Shown one piece after another: positions 12,530 to 24,050 of a stretch of 64,000 nucleotides of DNA. The DNA comes from Balaenoptera acutorostrata. Its lineage: Eukaryota; Chordata; Mammalia; Artiodactyla; Balaenopteridae. Numbering within the stretch: position 1 is the stretch's first letter; each line of letters begins with the position of its first letter. The notes beneath the pieces were generated by a model that was not told the DNA's origin, did not search any database, and saw only the letters and a program-made list of their open reading frames with translations. The stretch is from contig NC_080066.1 in assembly GCF_949987535.1 (NCBI RefSeq), positions 135,264,335 to 135,328,334 of the forward strand, given 5' to 3'. The translations under genes and the position numbers were made by a program.

Positions 12530-13060
12530 AGACTGTGTGTGTTTGGGAAATGCCCTTCTACCCTCATACTTGATTGGTTGACTACAGAGCTCCAGTTTGG
12601 AAGCTATTTCCCTCAGAAGTTTGAGGGCATTGTTCTCCCAGCTTTAAATGTTGCAGTTGAGAAATCCAAGGCTATTGTGATCCTTGACCCTTTGTATGAA
12701 ACTTGTTTTCTCTCTGGAAGCTTCTACAGTTTTCTCTTCATCCCAAGAGTTGTACAGTTATGCTTAATGGCATACGTTGGTGTGGGTCTACTCTTGATTC
12801 ACAGTGCTAGGCACTCAGTGGGCTCCTTCAATGTGGAACTCATGTCCTGCAGTACTGGGGAAAATTTTTAAACCATTTCATTGATGATTTTCTATTTTTT
12901 CAGTACTCTTTTTCTGGAATTCCTATTATTTGGATACTATACTTCCTAGATTGCTCTACTTCCTCCATCCAAATACCTTTCTTCTTATTTTTGCCTTGGC
13001 TTCTTTCTTTTAGGTTTAAGGCTTTCTTGAAATGTCTAATAGTTGTTGACTATAGGTTCT
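12530..13060 (-). repeat. Ancient L1/HAL1-like remnant
   Basis: Contains consensus-like phrases of an old LINE in antisense (ccctcagaagtttgagggca, ggcactcagtgggctccttc, ggaattcctattatttggat). A 110-codon plus-strand frame inside is a by-product of this repeat. Family assignment tentative. Confidence 0.4.
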
Positions 13061-13224
13061 TGAAATAGTAATTTATATGCTTATTTCTAAAATATGCTCA
13101 AAAAGCTACAAAGTATCATCTCCTCCCATGCCTTTACTGATCTTCCTAGTGATCCCCTCTCTCATAGCACTTTTTTACATTAGATTGGAATTATATATTT
13201 TGTCTAACTCACTAATCAAACTAC

Positions 13225-13325
13225 AAACTCCTTTGGGGCAGAGAATGTGCCTTATTTTATCAACTCCTAGTACAATGTCTGGCACACGGTAGGAACTCAG
13301 AAACTGCTGGATGAACGGAACTACT
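13225..13325 (+). repeat. L2-like 3' end fragment
   Basis: cagagaatgtgccttatttt, ctagtacaatgtctggcaca and cggtaggaactcagaaa follow the classic L2 tail order. Short and diverged. Confidence 0.55.
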
Positions 13326-13472
13326 AAAGACTAGATTTATTCATCTTCTCACATATAGAATCATTACAGATTATTCAACAGTTGAATATAATCTCAGTTT
13401 CCAACCCAAATAGAAATCATACTGACAATATAGGGGGGGAGAAGATATCAGTCATCAAATTTAGACAGCACT

Positions 13473-13734
13473 TGGGACTTCCCTGGTGGTCCAGTGGCTA
13501 AGACTCTGCACTCCCAATGCAGGGGGCCCGGGTTTGATCCCTGGTCAGGGAACTAGATCCCACATGCTGCAACTAAGAGTTCATGTGCCGCAACTAAAGA
13601 TCCCTCATGCCACAACTAAAAGATTCCCAAATGCCACAACTAAAAGACCCCGCATGCCACAACAGAGATCCCGTGTGCTGCAACGAAGACCCGACGTAGC
13701 CAAATAAACAAATCAATAAATAAAATAATAAAAA
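13473..13734 (+). mobile_element. CHR-type SINE, type C, with 15-bp target duplication
   Basis: aaatttagacagcac at 13457-13471 and 13735-13749 bracket the element. The body has several gccacaactaaaaga-like modules, more than in other type C copies. Confidence 0.88.
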
Positions 13735-13797
13735 AAATTTAGACAGCACCTTACAGTTTATAAAGGTGCTAATATCTCATTTAATATTACAGGCACA

Positions 13798-14137
13798 AGG
13801 ACTTCCCTGGTGGCACAGTGGTTAAGAATCCGCCTGCCAATGCAGGGGACACAAGTTCGAGCCCTGGTCCGGGAAGATCCCACATGCTACAGAACAAAAC
13901 TAAGCCCGTGCGCCACAACTACTGAGCCTGTGCTCTAGAGCCCATGAGCCACAACTACTGAAGCCCACGTGCCACAACTACTGAAGCCCGCACGCCACAA
14001 CTACTGAAGCCTGCACACCTAGAGCCCATGCTCCGCAACGAGAAGCCCCCCCCCCACCGCTCGCCACAACTAGAGAAAGCCCACACTCAGCAACGAAGAC
14101 CCAACGCAGCCACAAATAAATAAAGAAATACATAAAT
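13798..14137 (+). mobile_element. CHR-type SINE, type B, with extra internal modules and target duplication
   Basis: aatattacaggcaca at 13783-13797 and 14138-14152. The cacaactactga motif occurs four times, more than in most type B copies here, suggesting internal module expansion. Confidence 0.88.
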
Positions 14138-14271
14138 AATATTACAGGCACATAAGTAGCTAATACTAACCCTTTTACACTACTGTTACCTCATTTTCAA
14201 AAAAACCAAAAAAACAAAAAACAAAAAAAACAGACTCAAAGTTAACATATTCAAAATACTTGACCACATAC

Positions 14272-14432
14272 CTGAAAACTAAGCATATCCCAAAATCCAT
14301 CCAGATCTGTACAGGTAGTTTCCTTTTCACCTCGTTTATATTCACAATTGTCCACCAGTCCTTCAAACTGTTTGAACCTTTCTCTCATAAGGAGTCTTGT
14401 TTGACCAACTGCTGTGCGAATAAGATCTTTAG
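14272..14432 (-). CDS. DLGAP5: DLGAP5 exon 12
   Basis: Acceptor CTTTTAG|CTAA, donor TTTCAG|GTATGT. Encodes AKDLIRTAVGQTRLLM, RFKQFEGLVD, and TTCTDLDGFWDML (residues 463-516), the core GKAP-domain helices shared with the synaptic DLGAP1-4 scaffolds. Confidence 0.95.
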
Positions 14433-15198
14433 CTAAAAGAAATATGAGGTTTTTAAAAGTTAAAGGACAAGACAGGACCTTTATTGCAAGCCAACCAGCT
14501 GATAAGACGACCTCATTCCAAATATCCTACAGTTACAGAATCAAATTCTTACTTTAAAGCAAAACAAAAAATATCTACTACAAAACTTTGTCATACAAAT
14601 ATTGAGCATTTACTATCTGCTTCAATTCCTGCTAAAAATTAGCAATATACATTCTCATACATATTGCTACACAGTAAAGAGCATTCTACCTCTCCTTGTA
14701 TTTTATAAGAATTCAACATCGAACAACTCATTGCGCATCAGTATCTAAGGACTGATGTGGCAGCACACAAATGACTTTTTTCTAAATAGCTTTCCTGAAT
14801 AGGTAAGGTTGGAACTTTTCAGAAAACTTGATTGATTTTGATTTGATTTCATATTGATGTAAGTAATTTTTGTTCAGAAAATATTTTTGTATAATTAAGC
14901 AATACTAGCTATAGCTGTCATTCATAAAGTCACAGTAAAGAAAAATCTAATAATAAAATAGGCAAATGTCTAACTCTCAGGAATCATAGTCAATATTCTA
15001 ACTACTTATATCTTTTAAGTCAGGTACCATTTTAGCACAGATATTAGTGAACATATGTGAGATATGAAAAATTCTTGCTATTTTGAATAACAATGAAATT
15101 ATAAAGTTGGACAACACTGGATTTTTGTGTTTCAAATAAATGTAACCATATTAAAATAAATAAAGGTAAGACATAAATAAATACAAATGTTCCCTCAC
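14433..15198. other. DLGAP5 intron 11, no recognised element
   Basis: AT-rich intron between exons 11 and 12 (766 bp). I see no repeat head, tail or conserved non-coding motif I can name. Confidence 0.4.
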
Positions 15199-15284
15199 CG
15201 TCATCTGGAATGTCCAATTCAAGCTTCCTGTCCCACTCAAGGCAGTGTGAAGTTAACTTCTCAGTTTCTGACTGGAGAATATTT
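15199..15284 (-). CDS. DLGAP5: DLGAP5 exon 11
   Basis: Acceptor ATTTTAG|AAAT, donor GATGACG|GTGAGG. Encodes RNILQSETEKLTSHC and EWDRKLELDIPDD (residues 434-462), the strongly conserved start of the GKAP/SAPAP homology region. Confidence 0.95.
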
Positions 15285-15684
15285 CTAAAATGATGACATA
15301 CATTAGCACTATGACAATTATACAACGTTAACTTCCCAGAGCTGATGCTTAATTATTTTATGAAATGTGATATGTTAAAATCCATAAATACAATTTGATA
15401 TTCTATGTATGTCCATCCTTCCACACCTAAAACTTAACTGGATGGTTAATGCCAAGAGCCCATTTTTCAAGCTAATATTTCTAGTCTTTTCTGTTCTTAT
15501 TTTTCAGTGGCTAAGCAGAAAGAATCAGTCATTCCTTAGTTCTGTTATTTTCCATGGAACTAAGATGAATTCAATTGCCAAGAGTAAGATGAAGCTAAAA
15601 ACATTTAAGTCTCAAATTACTGTTAAGTCTCAAATTACAGAGATAGGGCCTTACAGATTCTATTAGGCTTCGCTTGTCCAAAGG

Positions 15685-15879
15685 CAGTGGTTTTCAACTG
15701 GGTGAATTTTTCCTACCAGGTAGTATTTGGCAATATCTAGAAGCATTTTTGATTGTCACGAACTGGAGGAGTGCTACTGGCCAGGGATGCTACAAAACAT
15801 CCTGCAATGCAGGGGACAGACCCCACAACAAGAATTATCCAGTCTAAAATGTCAGTAGTGCCAAGGTTAAGAAACCCTG
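15685..15879 (+). mobile_element. MER20 (hAT-Charlie) DNA transposon
   Basis: Runs from cagtggttttcaactggg through tatttggcaatatctagaag and gttgaaaccctg-type end (ggttaagaaaccctg), matching the recalled MER20 consensus over nearly its whole ~219 bp length with a small deletion. MER20 copies are known in eutherians to host hormone-responsive elements; no such role is claimed here. Confidence 0.75.
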
Positions 15880-15882
15880 GCT

Positions 15883-16219
15883 CAGGCTTCCCTGGTGGCG
15901 CAGTGGTTAAGAATCTGCCTGCCAATGCAGGGCACACAGGTTTGAGCCCTGGTCCGGGAAGATCCCACTGCCACGGAGCAACTAAGCCCACGCCCCACAA
16001 CTACTGAGCCTGTGCTCTAGAGCCCGTGAGCCACAACTACTGAGCCTGCACGCCCAGAGCCCGTGCTCTGCAACAAGAGAAGCCACCGCAATGAGGAGCC
16101 CACACACCGCAACAAAGAGTAGCCCCTGCTCGCCACAGCTAGAGAAAGCCCGCGCACAGCAACGAAGACCCAACCCAGCCAAAAATACATTTGAAAAATA
16201 AAATAAAATAAATAAATTT
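15883..16219 (+). mobile_element. CHR-type SINE, type B (first of a head-to-tail pair)
   Basis: Starts at the end of MER20. Its 5' duplicate aagaaaccctggct (15869-15882) is matched at 16577-16590, after the second SINE, showing that the second element landed in the first one's A-rich tail. Confidence 0.87.
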
Positions 16220-16524
16220 GGGCTTCCCTGGTGGCGCAGTGGTTGAGGGTCTGCCTGCTAATGCAGGGGACACGGGTTCGAGCCCTGGTCTGGGAAGATC
16301 CCACATGCCGCAGAGCGGCTGGGCCCGTGAGCCACAATTGCTGAGCCTGCGCGTCTGGAGCCTGTGCTCCGCAACAAGAGAGGCCGTGACAGTGAGAGGC
16401 CCGCGCACCGTGATGAAGAGTGGCCCCCGCTTGCCACAACTAGAGAAAGCCCTAGCACAGAAACAAAGACCCAACATAGCAATCAATCAATCAATCAATT
16501 AATCAATAAAAAAAAATAAATCTT

Positions 16525-16561
<37 letters not shown>

Positions 16562-16576
16562 ATTTATTAAAAAAAA
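16220..16576 (+). mobile_element. CHR-type SINE, type A (second of the pair)
   Basis: Young-type body with long (aatc)n/(aaat)n tail to 16576. Inserted in the tail of the preceding type B SINE. Open frames of up to 140 codons across the pair are SINE-derived. Confidence 0.87.
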
Positions 16577-16921
16577 AAGAAACCCTGGCTTAAGGTAAAT
16601 TTAATGTTTCTTTACAAAAACATCCGAGCAGGAAAACTGAGGACAGTTTTTCTTAGAAGAATAATTTAGCTGCCTGTGTCCAGTGGCAACAGAGAACAGC
16701 TTAATTAATGAGAAAGAGACCTGGCTTAGATCTCACATTATTTAGTTGGATAAATTGTTTATCATCTCAATGTCTCAGTTGAACAACACAGTGGATTAGC
16801 TAATCTCTGAAAGACTTTATAATTCTAAAACGTAATGCTCTAAAAACAATTGAAGTGGTTCCCAAAAATATAAAAAGATACTCATTCATAATAGAAAGAA
16901 TGGATATTAGAACTTGAGTAA

Positions 16922-17075
16922 GGGGAATTCCCTGGTGGTCTAGTGGTTAGGACTCTGAGCTTTCACTGTAGGGGGCACAGGTTCGATCCCCGGTCGGGGA
17001 ACTAAGATCTCATATGCCATGCAGTGCAGCCAAAAAAAAAAATAGAAATAAAAAATAAATAAATAAAATAAACTA
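16922..17075 (+). mobile_element. CHR-type SINE, type C (short)
   Basis: gaattccctggtggtctagt head, ctttcactgtagggggcac, ggttcgatccccggtcgggg, ends gcagccaaaaaa. An older, more widely shared cetartiodactyl form. Confidence 0.8.
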
Positions 17076-17429
17076 GAGAAAGATAATATTTTTATCTGTT
17101 TTGATTGGTAAAGCTCAAAAATTGTTAACATTGTATTGGAAAACGTATGGGAATTTTCTTGCTATATTCACTCAAAGATAACAGAATGTAATCATTTTCT
17201 GTGTGATGTGGAATGTTAAGGCCTTTCTCGAAATGCAGGCCTCTGATATGCTTCCAAGGCGTTTAGGTGACATGTTGAAGTTCCCCAAACAGGATGTTAA
17301 TTTTCAATTCACAGTTAGAGGAACATAATCCTATCTCATAATTTGGTGGGCCAAAGAGCCTCCTACCATCTCCCATTATCCTTCTTTTATAAAATAAACT
17401 TTAATTTAGTTCTTTGTGGGGGAAAAAAA

Positions 17430-17980
17430 AAAGGTATGAGAAAATAGGAACTCCCATACCTTGCTGGGGGGAATGTAAATTGAGGTCCTTATATATTTGT
17501 ACATGAGAGAATTGAAACATATACAAGTTTGTTGTTGGCAGCCTTGATTGTAATAGTAAGAGACTGAACCCAATGTAAATAACCACCAACAGAGACCTAT
17601 TAAGTAAATTATGGTACATCCATATTATTGGATACTATGTGGCCATTAAAGAACACACACACACACACACACAAAGCTCTTTAAGTACTAAAATGGAATG
17701 TCTACTACATTTAACATTAAATGAAACAAAGTAGTATGCTATTGTTTATATTTAAAAAATATATATATATGTTTATGTTAGTTTACATATGCATTATCTA
17801 CCTCTGGAAATATTCACAAGAAATGAGTAACACTTGCCTCCGTGGAAGGTTCGAACTATCCCCTGGGAGGCAGAGTTGGGAAAAAGACTTCTCACTTGTA
17901 CCTTTTTCTACCTTTTTAACTAGGAACCACATGAATGTACTAGTTATTGAAAAAAAATCATTAAAATTTAAAAGATAAAT
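17430..17980 (+). repeat. L1ME/L1M-type 3' end (old)
   Basis: Ordered matches to old L1 3' ends: ggggaatgtaaattg, attatggtacatccatat, tactatgtggccattaaag, an AT-rich spacer, acctctggaaatattcacaag, and accacatgaatgtactag. An (AC)n run at 17650-17673 lies inside. Confidence 0.6.
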
Positions 17981-18105
17981 GAAAATCACCAAAATTCAAT
18001 TTCCCCCAACTCATCTATTATATTCAGGTTAAAAATAGTATAATTTTGGTTTTCAATGTCTAGACATTGATACAAAATTCTTACACTAGGAACAAATGGA
18101 CAAAC

Positions 18106-18235
18106 CTGAAATACGGCACATCATGTTGTGGCTGAGATACCTGATCTGCATGTACTTCAAGTGATGGGACTTCTTCTTTTATTGAAAGGCCATCTGAATT
18201 TTTATTAGTAGTTTCATTTTTATTTAAAACATGGT
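18106..18235 (-). CDS. DLGAP5: DLGAP5 exon 10
   Basis: Acceptor ATCTATAG|ACCA, donor TTTCAG|GTTTGT. Encodes HVLNKNETTNKNSDG to HDVPYF (residues 391-433), a diverged acidic linker before the GKAP-like region. The donor +3 to +6 positions are weaker than in other exons. Confidence 0.9.
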
Positions 18236-18624
18236 CTATAGATTAAAGAAAATATTACATATAAATTTCAAAGCAGCAACTCATAAAATGACATCCCCCA
18301 CAAGACAAATTTTTTTTAAATCCTTTAATTTTTTTCAATGTTGAATTTTAAAATTTTATTTCTGACTCAATTTCATTCACCACAAATCCTCTAAAGTGTC
18401 TCCTTATATTCATCTCCTCAAATTTACATTTATTTCCCCCCATCTTCTCAGTCTGTATTCCTTATTCCAACTCTTTCTCTCTCCAGATATCTTTCCCCAT
18501 GTTTTCCCATCTCTCCTGACCCTGAGATCACATCCCTGAACTATATGTTGAAAAGGGCTCTAAACAAATGTCTGAGAAATCACAATCCACAAAATCAAGT
18601 AAAAAATTAACTAAAATACAATAC

Positions 18625-18749
18625 CTTTATTCCAAACTGTTAGAGAACCCAAAGGACATTGTAATTTACTTGAATCTTGATGTACTGTCTTGGCAGACAA
18701 AGTTTTACATTTTTGTGCCAAGATTTCTTTTGTTGCTTCAGTCTTATCA
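18625..18749 (-). CDS. DLGAP5: DLGAP5 exon 9
   Basis: Acceptor TTTTTAG|TGAT, donor AATAAAG|GTATTG. Encodes DKTEATKEILAQKCKTLSAK to LTVWNK (residues 349-390). Two bases from exon 8 complete the first codon. Confidence 0.92.
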
Positions 18750-19486
18750 CTAAAAACAATAGCAAAAAAATACTTTATGAAACATGAGCCTCATATATCC
18801 AATTGAAGGATTTCAAAATGATGTTACTTTTTAAAAACCTGGGATTAAATAGAAATATGTTTCTATTTTTTTTTAATGTGTCTTTCTGAAGGGGAAAAAA
18901 TTTAAACACCTATAGTGGGAATGTCCATCTTTACTAATTATAATGAGATCCAAAGACTGTGAAGATCTCTTCATGGAACATAAGCACTCATAGCCTTGGA
19001 TGCTGCTGAGCAGTTTCTAGTAAATTTGCCGCCAGCCAGTCTTTGCAAAACAACCTTGCTGTTTCTCTTAAAGATTCCAACTGATCTTTCCCCCACTTTG
19101 CAAGTTAATTATCTTTGGCTTTAGAAGTAGTTTTTCTAAAGTAATACTCGGCAAAAAAACAAACAAAAAAACCCCAAACCATGTCTGAACTACAGTATTA
19201 TAGAAATTTCTTCCTTCTAAACATTTATTTCTAAGTATTATAAAAGCAAAAAAACACAAAGTGTACCATGAAAATAATGATAAAAACAATGTATAGGAAA
19301 TATCAAAACTGTCAAACACATTACTGTAGGCTTCTGAAGAATTTTTTAAAAGACCAAATTTTCATGATTTATAATTAATATAATTTACTAACTAAATAAT
19401 AACTTTTAAAAAGCACAGGACAAATCTAAGAAAGGCATTTGTTAACCATCTTAGCAAGGAATTCATTATTAACATTAAATTCTTAC

Positions 19487-19761
19487 ACTTCTGTGTTTAA
19501 AGGGGTCCAGGTATAACTGGGTGTCAAGAAAGCACTGGCACTTCTGGGAGTCATAGGTGTTACTTGATAGGTCTTCAGACCATCTAGTGGCTGAAACATA
19601 AAATCTTTAGGTGCAAAGGAATTCTTCCCCTTCATTTTTGCACTATTTGTCTTAGATAAATTTTCCATTTTTGATAAGACTCCATCTGGATCCATTCCAA
19701 TTGTTGTACTGGTTTGTGAATCCAAAGTACTTTCTTCACTATCAACTTTAAAAGAAATGGC
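19487..19761 (-). CDS. DLGAP5: DLGAP5 exon 8
   Basis: Acceptor CCATCTAG|GCCA, donor GAAGT|GTAAGA. Encodes residues 258-348, including the conserved NSFAPKDFMFQPLDGLKTYQ and VTPMTPRSA segment, which has proline-directed S/T-P sites suited to mitotic CDK phosphorylation (inference). Largest exon fully inside the window. Confidence 0.95.
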
Positions 19762-20271
19762 CTAGATGGGAGGAAACAGAATGGAGTAAGAATTTCTCTT
19801 CTGGGGATATATTCAAACCAATTTTTACAGGCCTGAAAATATGAAAGCTGAGATATGTGTCCCTTGTGCATAATTTAAGAGAAAAAAATAAATACAATTA
19901 AATGTAAATATGGACTCAGTAGCCAGCTAACTAAACCACTGTCATGATCCAGAGAGAGACAGAACCAATCCTCATTAAAAGGACTAAATAATAGGTTTTA
20001 AGTATTAAAATTAAATATATGTAAACTAAGTTGGAAAAATTACCCACTAACAAATACCTACCTTTTTATTTAAATTATGTTGATAATTACAATGGTTGAG
20101 AATCAGAAATCCAATGTTTATTGGATGACTACTATTGTCAAGGACCAAATCCTCTTTTAAAATAACCTTGATTATAAATAAATTTATCATATGAGAAAAA
20201 TATTTTTCAGTGTGACACAGTGAGATTAACCATATAAAATGTGAAGCTTATTTTCTCTGTCAATTTAATTA

Positions 20272-20640
20272 TTTGGTTTTTTTTAAAACTGAGATATAAC
20301 TGACATATAACATTATATTAGTTTCAGGTGTGCAACATAATGATTTGATATTTGTATATAGTGCAAAATGATCTAGATGATGAGTCTAATGAACATCTGT
20401 CACTACACAAAGTTACAATTGTTTTTTCTTGTGATGAGAACTTTTATGACCTACCCTCTTAGCAACTTTCAAATATACAACACAGTATTATTAACCATAG
20501 TCACTATGTTTTATATTACATCCCCAGGACTTACTTTGTAATTGGAAGTTTGTAACTTTTGACCACCTTCAGCGATTTCACCCACCCATATAAACATAAT
20601 TTTTAGAGGTTTTTACATTTCTGATTTTTAATTTTTAGTT
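20272..20640 (-). repeat. LINE-1 3' UTR fragment (old)
   Basis: Starts with poly-T and aaaactgagatataactgac, then ttagtttcaggtgtgcaaca and cttgtgatgagaactttta, the antisense of an L1MA-like 3' end. No coding left. Confidence 0.65.
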
Positions 20641-20682
20641 AAGAATCTAGCCACATTTCTTATACTTTGGCATAACTCTTTT

Positions 20683-20980
20683 TTTTTTTAAATTAATTTA
20701 TTTATTTATTTTTGGCTGCGTTGGGTGCTCATTGCTGCACACAGTCTTTCTCTAGTTGCAGCGAGCAGGGGATACTCTTCGTTGCAGTGCGTGGGCTTCT
20801 CATTGCAGTGGCTTCTCTTGTTGCGAAGCATGGGCTCTAGGCACATGGGCTTCAGTAGTTGTGGCACACAGGCTTAGTTGCTCCGCGGCATGTGGGATCT
20901 TCCCGGACCAGGGCTCGAACCCATGTCCCCCTGCAGTGGCAGGCAGATTCTTAACCACTGTGCCACCAGGGAAGTCCCTA
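20683..20980 (-). mobile_element. CHR-type SINE, type B, antisense
   Basis: Poly-T, tttggctgcgttgggtgctc, and the complement of the tRNA-like head (ccaccagggaagtccc) at 20963-20979. Sense-oriented relative to DLGAP5, in intron 7. Confidence 0.85.
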
Positions 20981-21064
20981 ACTTTTTTTTAAGGTTAAGG
21001 AACTGTAGCATGGGTTATAAAACAAGGCATTGGGGCCTCAAAATTGTGGCTCTTTTTTGAAGAC

Positions 21065-21255
21065 TCTACCATGTACTATGGTAGACGCTATCAGAAATGT
21101 TAGGTTATTTAATTCTTAAAACTACGCTATGTAGGTATTAGAGGTTGGAGATGGGAAAACAAATCCCTAAGTTGTCCAAGGTCATATAGCTAATTGGAAG
21201 CAGAGACAATATTCAAACTCAGGCCTAACTGAATCCAAAGTCAATGCATTTCACC
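21065..21255 (+). repeat. MIR-type SINE
   Basis: ttaattcttaaaactacgct, gatgggaaaacaaatccctaag, caaggtcatatagctaattg and gaagcagagacaatattcaa follow the MIR consensus order. Confidence 0.7.
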
Positions 21256-21550
21256 CTACTCCATCCTATCTCTTAGCTAGTTCCCACATGAAGGTTTCTG
21301 TCAGCTGTGTTTTTATCACTTTCCTCTATTTCCTGTTAATCAAATTATGCTTTCTCTACCTATGAAACTCTGAGGATAAGACACCTGAAAAACAACAGTA
21401 AATCCTCCTGATGTTTCTTTATGGTTCAAGAGATTTTAACACATGTGTAAGTTAACTTCTTGAAGCAGTTCTATATGCTTAATTTCAATTTATGAAAGTA
21501 GCAGTGAGATTTTCAAAGTACCTAGAAATAAACAGATGTTTATACTCTAC

Positions 21551-21621
21551 CTTGTCAGGTTTTGTTTCTATCTTTTTGGCAGGTCTTCCTTGATTTGGTG
21601 CCTCTGTTTCTGCTTCACTAT
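21551..21621 (-). CDS. DLGAP5: DLGAP5 exon 7
   Basis: Acceptor ATTTTAG|ATAG, donor GACAAG|GTAGAG. Encodes DSEAETEAPNQGRPAKKIET and ends at PDK (residues 234-257). A young antisense LINE-1 begins 57 bp upstream of this acceptor (21,679), leaving only the target duplication and a short native stretch for the branch point. Confidence 0.92.
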
Positions 21622-21689
21622 CTAAAATAAAAGTGAAATAAGCCATCCATTTAGACTAGATAAAAAATGCTGCATTAAGGATACAAAAT

Positions 21690-23300
21690 TAATGCACAGA
21701 AATCTCTTGCATTCTTATACACTAATGATGAAAAATCTGAAAGAGAAATTATGGAAACACTCCCATTTACCATTGCAACAAAAAGAATAAAATACCTAGG
21801 AATAAACCTACCTAGGGAGACAAAAGACCTGTATGCAGAAAACTATAAGACACTGCTGAAAGAAATTAAAGATGATACCAACAGATGGAGATGGATGTTC
21901 TTGGATTGGAAGAATCAATATTGTGAAAATGACTATACTACCCAAAGCAATCTACAGATTCAATGCAATCCCTATCAAATTACCAATGGCATTTTTTACG
22001 GAACTAGAACAAATCATCTTAAAATTTGTATGGAGACACAAAAGACCCCGAATAGCCAAAGCAGTCTTGAGGCAAAAAAATGGAGCTGGAGGAATCAGAC
22101 TCCCTGACTTCAGACTATACTACAAAGCTACAGTAATCAAGACAATATGGTACTGTCACAAAAACAGAAACATAGATCAATGGAACAAGATAGAAAGCCC
22201 AGAGATAAACCCACGCACCTATGGTCAACTAATCTATGACAAAGGAGGCAAAGATATACAGTGGAGAAAAGACAGTCTCCTCAATAAGTGGTGCTGGGAA
22301 AACTGGACAGCTACATGTAAAAGAATGAAATTAGAACACTCCCTAACACCATACACAAAAATAAACTCAAAATGGATTCGAGACCTAAATGTTAAGACCG
22401 GACACTATAAAACTCTTAGAGGAAAACATAGGAAGAACACTCTTTGACATAAATCACAGCAAGATCTTTTTTGATCCACCTCCTAGAGTAATGGAAATAA
22501 AGACAAAAATAAACAAACGGGACCTAATGAAACTTCAAAGCTTTTGCACAGCAAAGGAAACCATAAACAAGACGAAAAGACAACCCTCAGAATGGGAGAA
22601 AATACTTGCAAATGAATCAACGGACAAAGGATTAATCTCCAAAATATATAAACAGCTCATTCAGCTCAATGTTAAAGAAACAAACAACCCAATCCAAAAA
22701 TGGGCAGAAGACCTAAATAGACATTTCTCCAAAGAAGACATACAGACGGCCACGAAGCACATGAAAAGATGCTCAACATCACTAATTATTAGAGAAATGC
22801 AAATCAAAACTACAATGAGGTATCACCTCACACCACTTAGAATGGGCATCATCAGAAAATCTACAAACAACAGATGCTGGAGAGGGTGCGGAGAAAAGTG
22901 AACCCTCTTGCACTGTTGGTGGGAATGTAAATTGATACAGCCACTATGGAGAACAATATGGAGGTTCCTTAAAAAACTAAAAATAGATTTACCATATGAT
23001 CCAGCAATCCCACTACTGGGCGTATACCCAGAGAAAACGATAATTCAAAAAGACACATGCACCCCAATGTTCATTGCAGCACTATTTACAATAGCCAGGT
23101 CATGGAAGCAACCTAAATGCCCATCAACAGACGAATGGATAAAGAAGTTGTGGTACATATATACAATGGAATATTACTCAGCCATGAAAAGGAACGAAAT
23201 TGAGTCATTTGTTGAGACGTGGATGGATCTAGAGACTGTCATACAGAGTGAAGTAAGTCAGAAAGAGAAAAACAAATATCGTATATTAACGCATGTATGT
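21690..23300 (+). pseudogene. Broken L1 ORF2 C-terminal half
   Basis: Corresponds to about residues 735-1272 of the intact ORF2 in this window. Visible lesions against that copy: a net 5-base loss near 21,890, a 1-base gain near 22,390, and a TGA at 22,899 just after the CWRGCGEK part of the cysteine motif. No reverse transcriptase active site is present. Not functional. Confidence 0.85.
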
Positions 23301-23839
23301 GGAACGGTACAGATGAGCCGGTTTGCAGGGCAGAAGTTGAGACACAGATGTAGAGAACAGACATATGGACACCAAGGGGGGAAAACTGCGGTGGGGTGGG
23401 GATGGTGGTGTGCTGAATTGGGCGATTGGGATTGACATGTATACACTGATGTGTATAAAACTGATGACTAATAAGAACCTGAAGTATAAAAAAACAAACA
23501 AAACAACTAATACTAAACTTTCATTGGGTTATTTGTATGGAAATATGTTAATATAAATGTTTCAGACATTACATGAAATTTCTAAAAATCTTATATGTTC
23601 TGCTATAATGTTATAAGTCATAATTCTAGTTATTACTTTAAAATGTGTATCTCAGAAATAACTAAAAAAAAAAAAATTTATTACAAAAGAATGGCTATAT
23701 TTCCCTGTGCTGTACAATAGATCCTTGCTGCTTATCTATTTGAAGTTCTTAAAATACACCCAATGTGAAACATGCTAATCCTAAAAAACAAAACAAACAA
23801 ACAAACAAAAAAGATGGGCATGATATTCTGCTGAGTTTA

Positions 23840-23959
23840 ATCTCTCTCTCATCTCCCTGTCTCTCTCTCTCCCTCTCTCCCTCTCCACCTGCTTACCATC
23901 CTCTGTCCTTGGGAAAAATAATCCAAAGGGAAAAAGTCATTAGGTGCTTTCTTACACAC

Positions 23960-24007
<48 letters not shown>

Positions 24008-24050
24008 CCCTCTCTCTCTTACTCTCTTTATTTCTCTCTCTCTAAAGTAG
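23840..24050. repeat. (TC)n and (CA)n microsatellites
   Basis: C/T-rich blocks flank an almost pure (AC)n run at about 23954-24006 (roughly 25 dinucleotides). Likely length-polymorphic. The open frame crossing it is low-complexity only. Confidence 0.9.

Larger units (their letters stand above)
18236..20270. other. DLGAP5 introns 7-9: no recognised element outside exons 8 and 9
   Basis: Excluding exons 8 and 9 (annotated separately), these AT-rich introns show no interspersed repeat I can identify. A C/T-rich stretch at 18420-18500 is low complexity. Confidence 0.4.

Noticed and set aside
16017..16486. 140- and 115-codon minus-strand frames
   Set aside because: Antisense reading of the paired SINEs, not genes.
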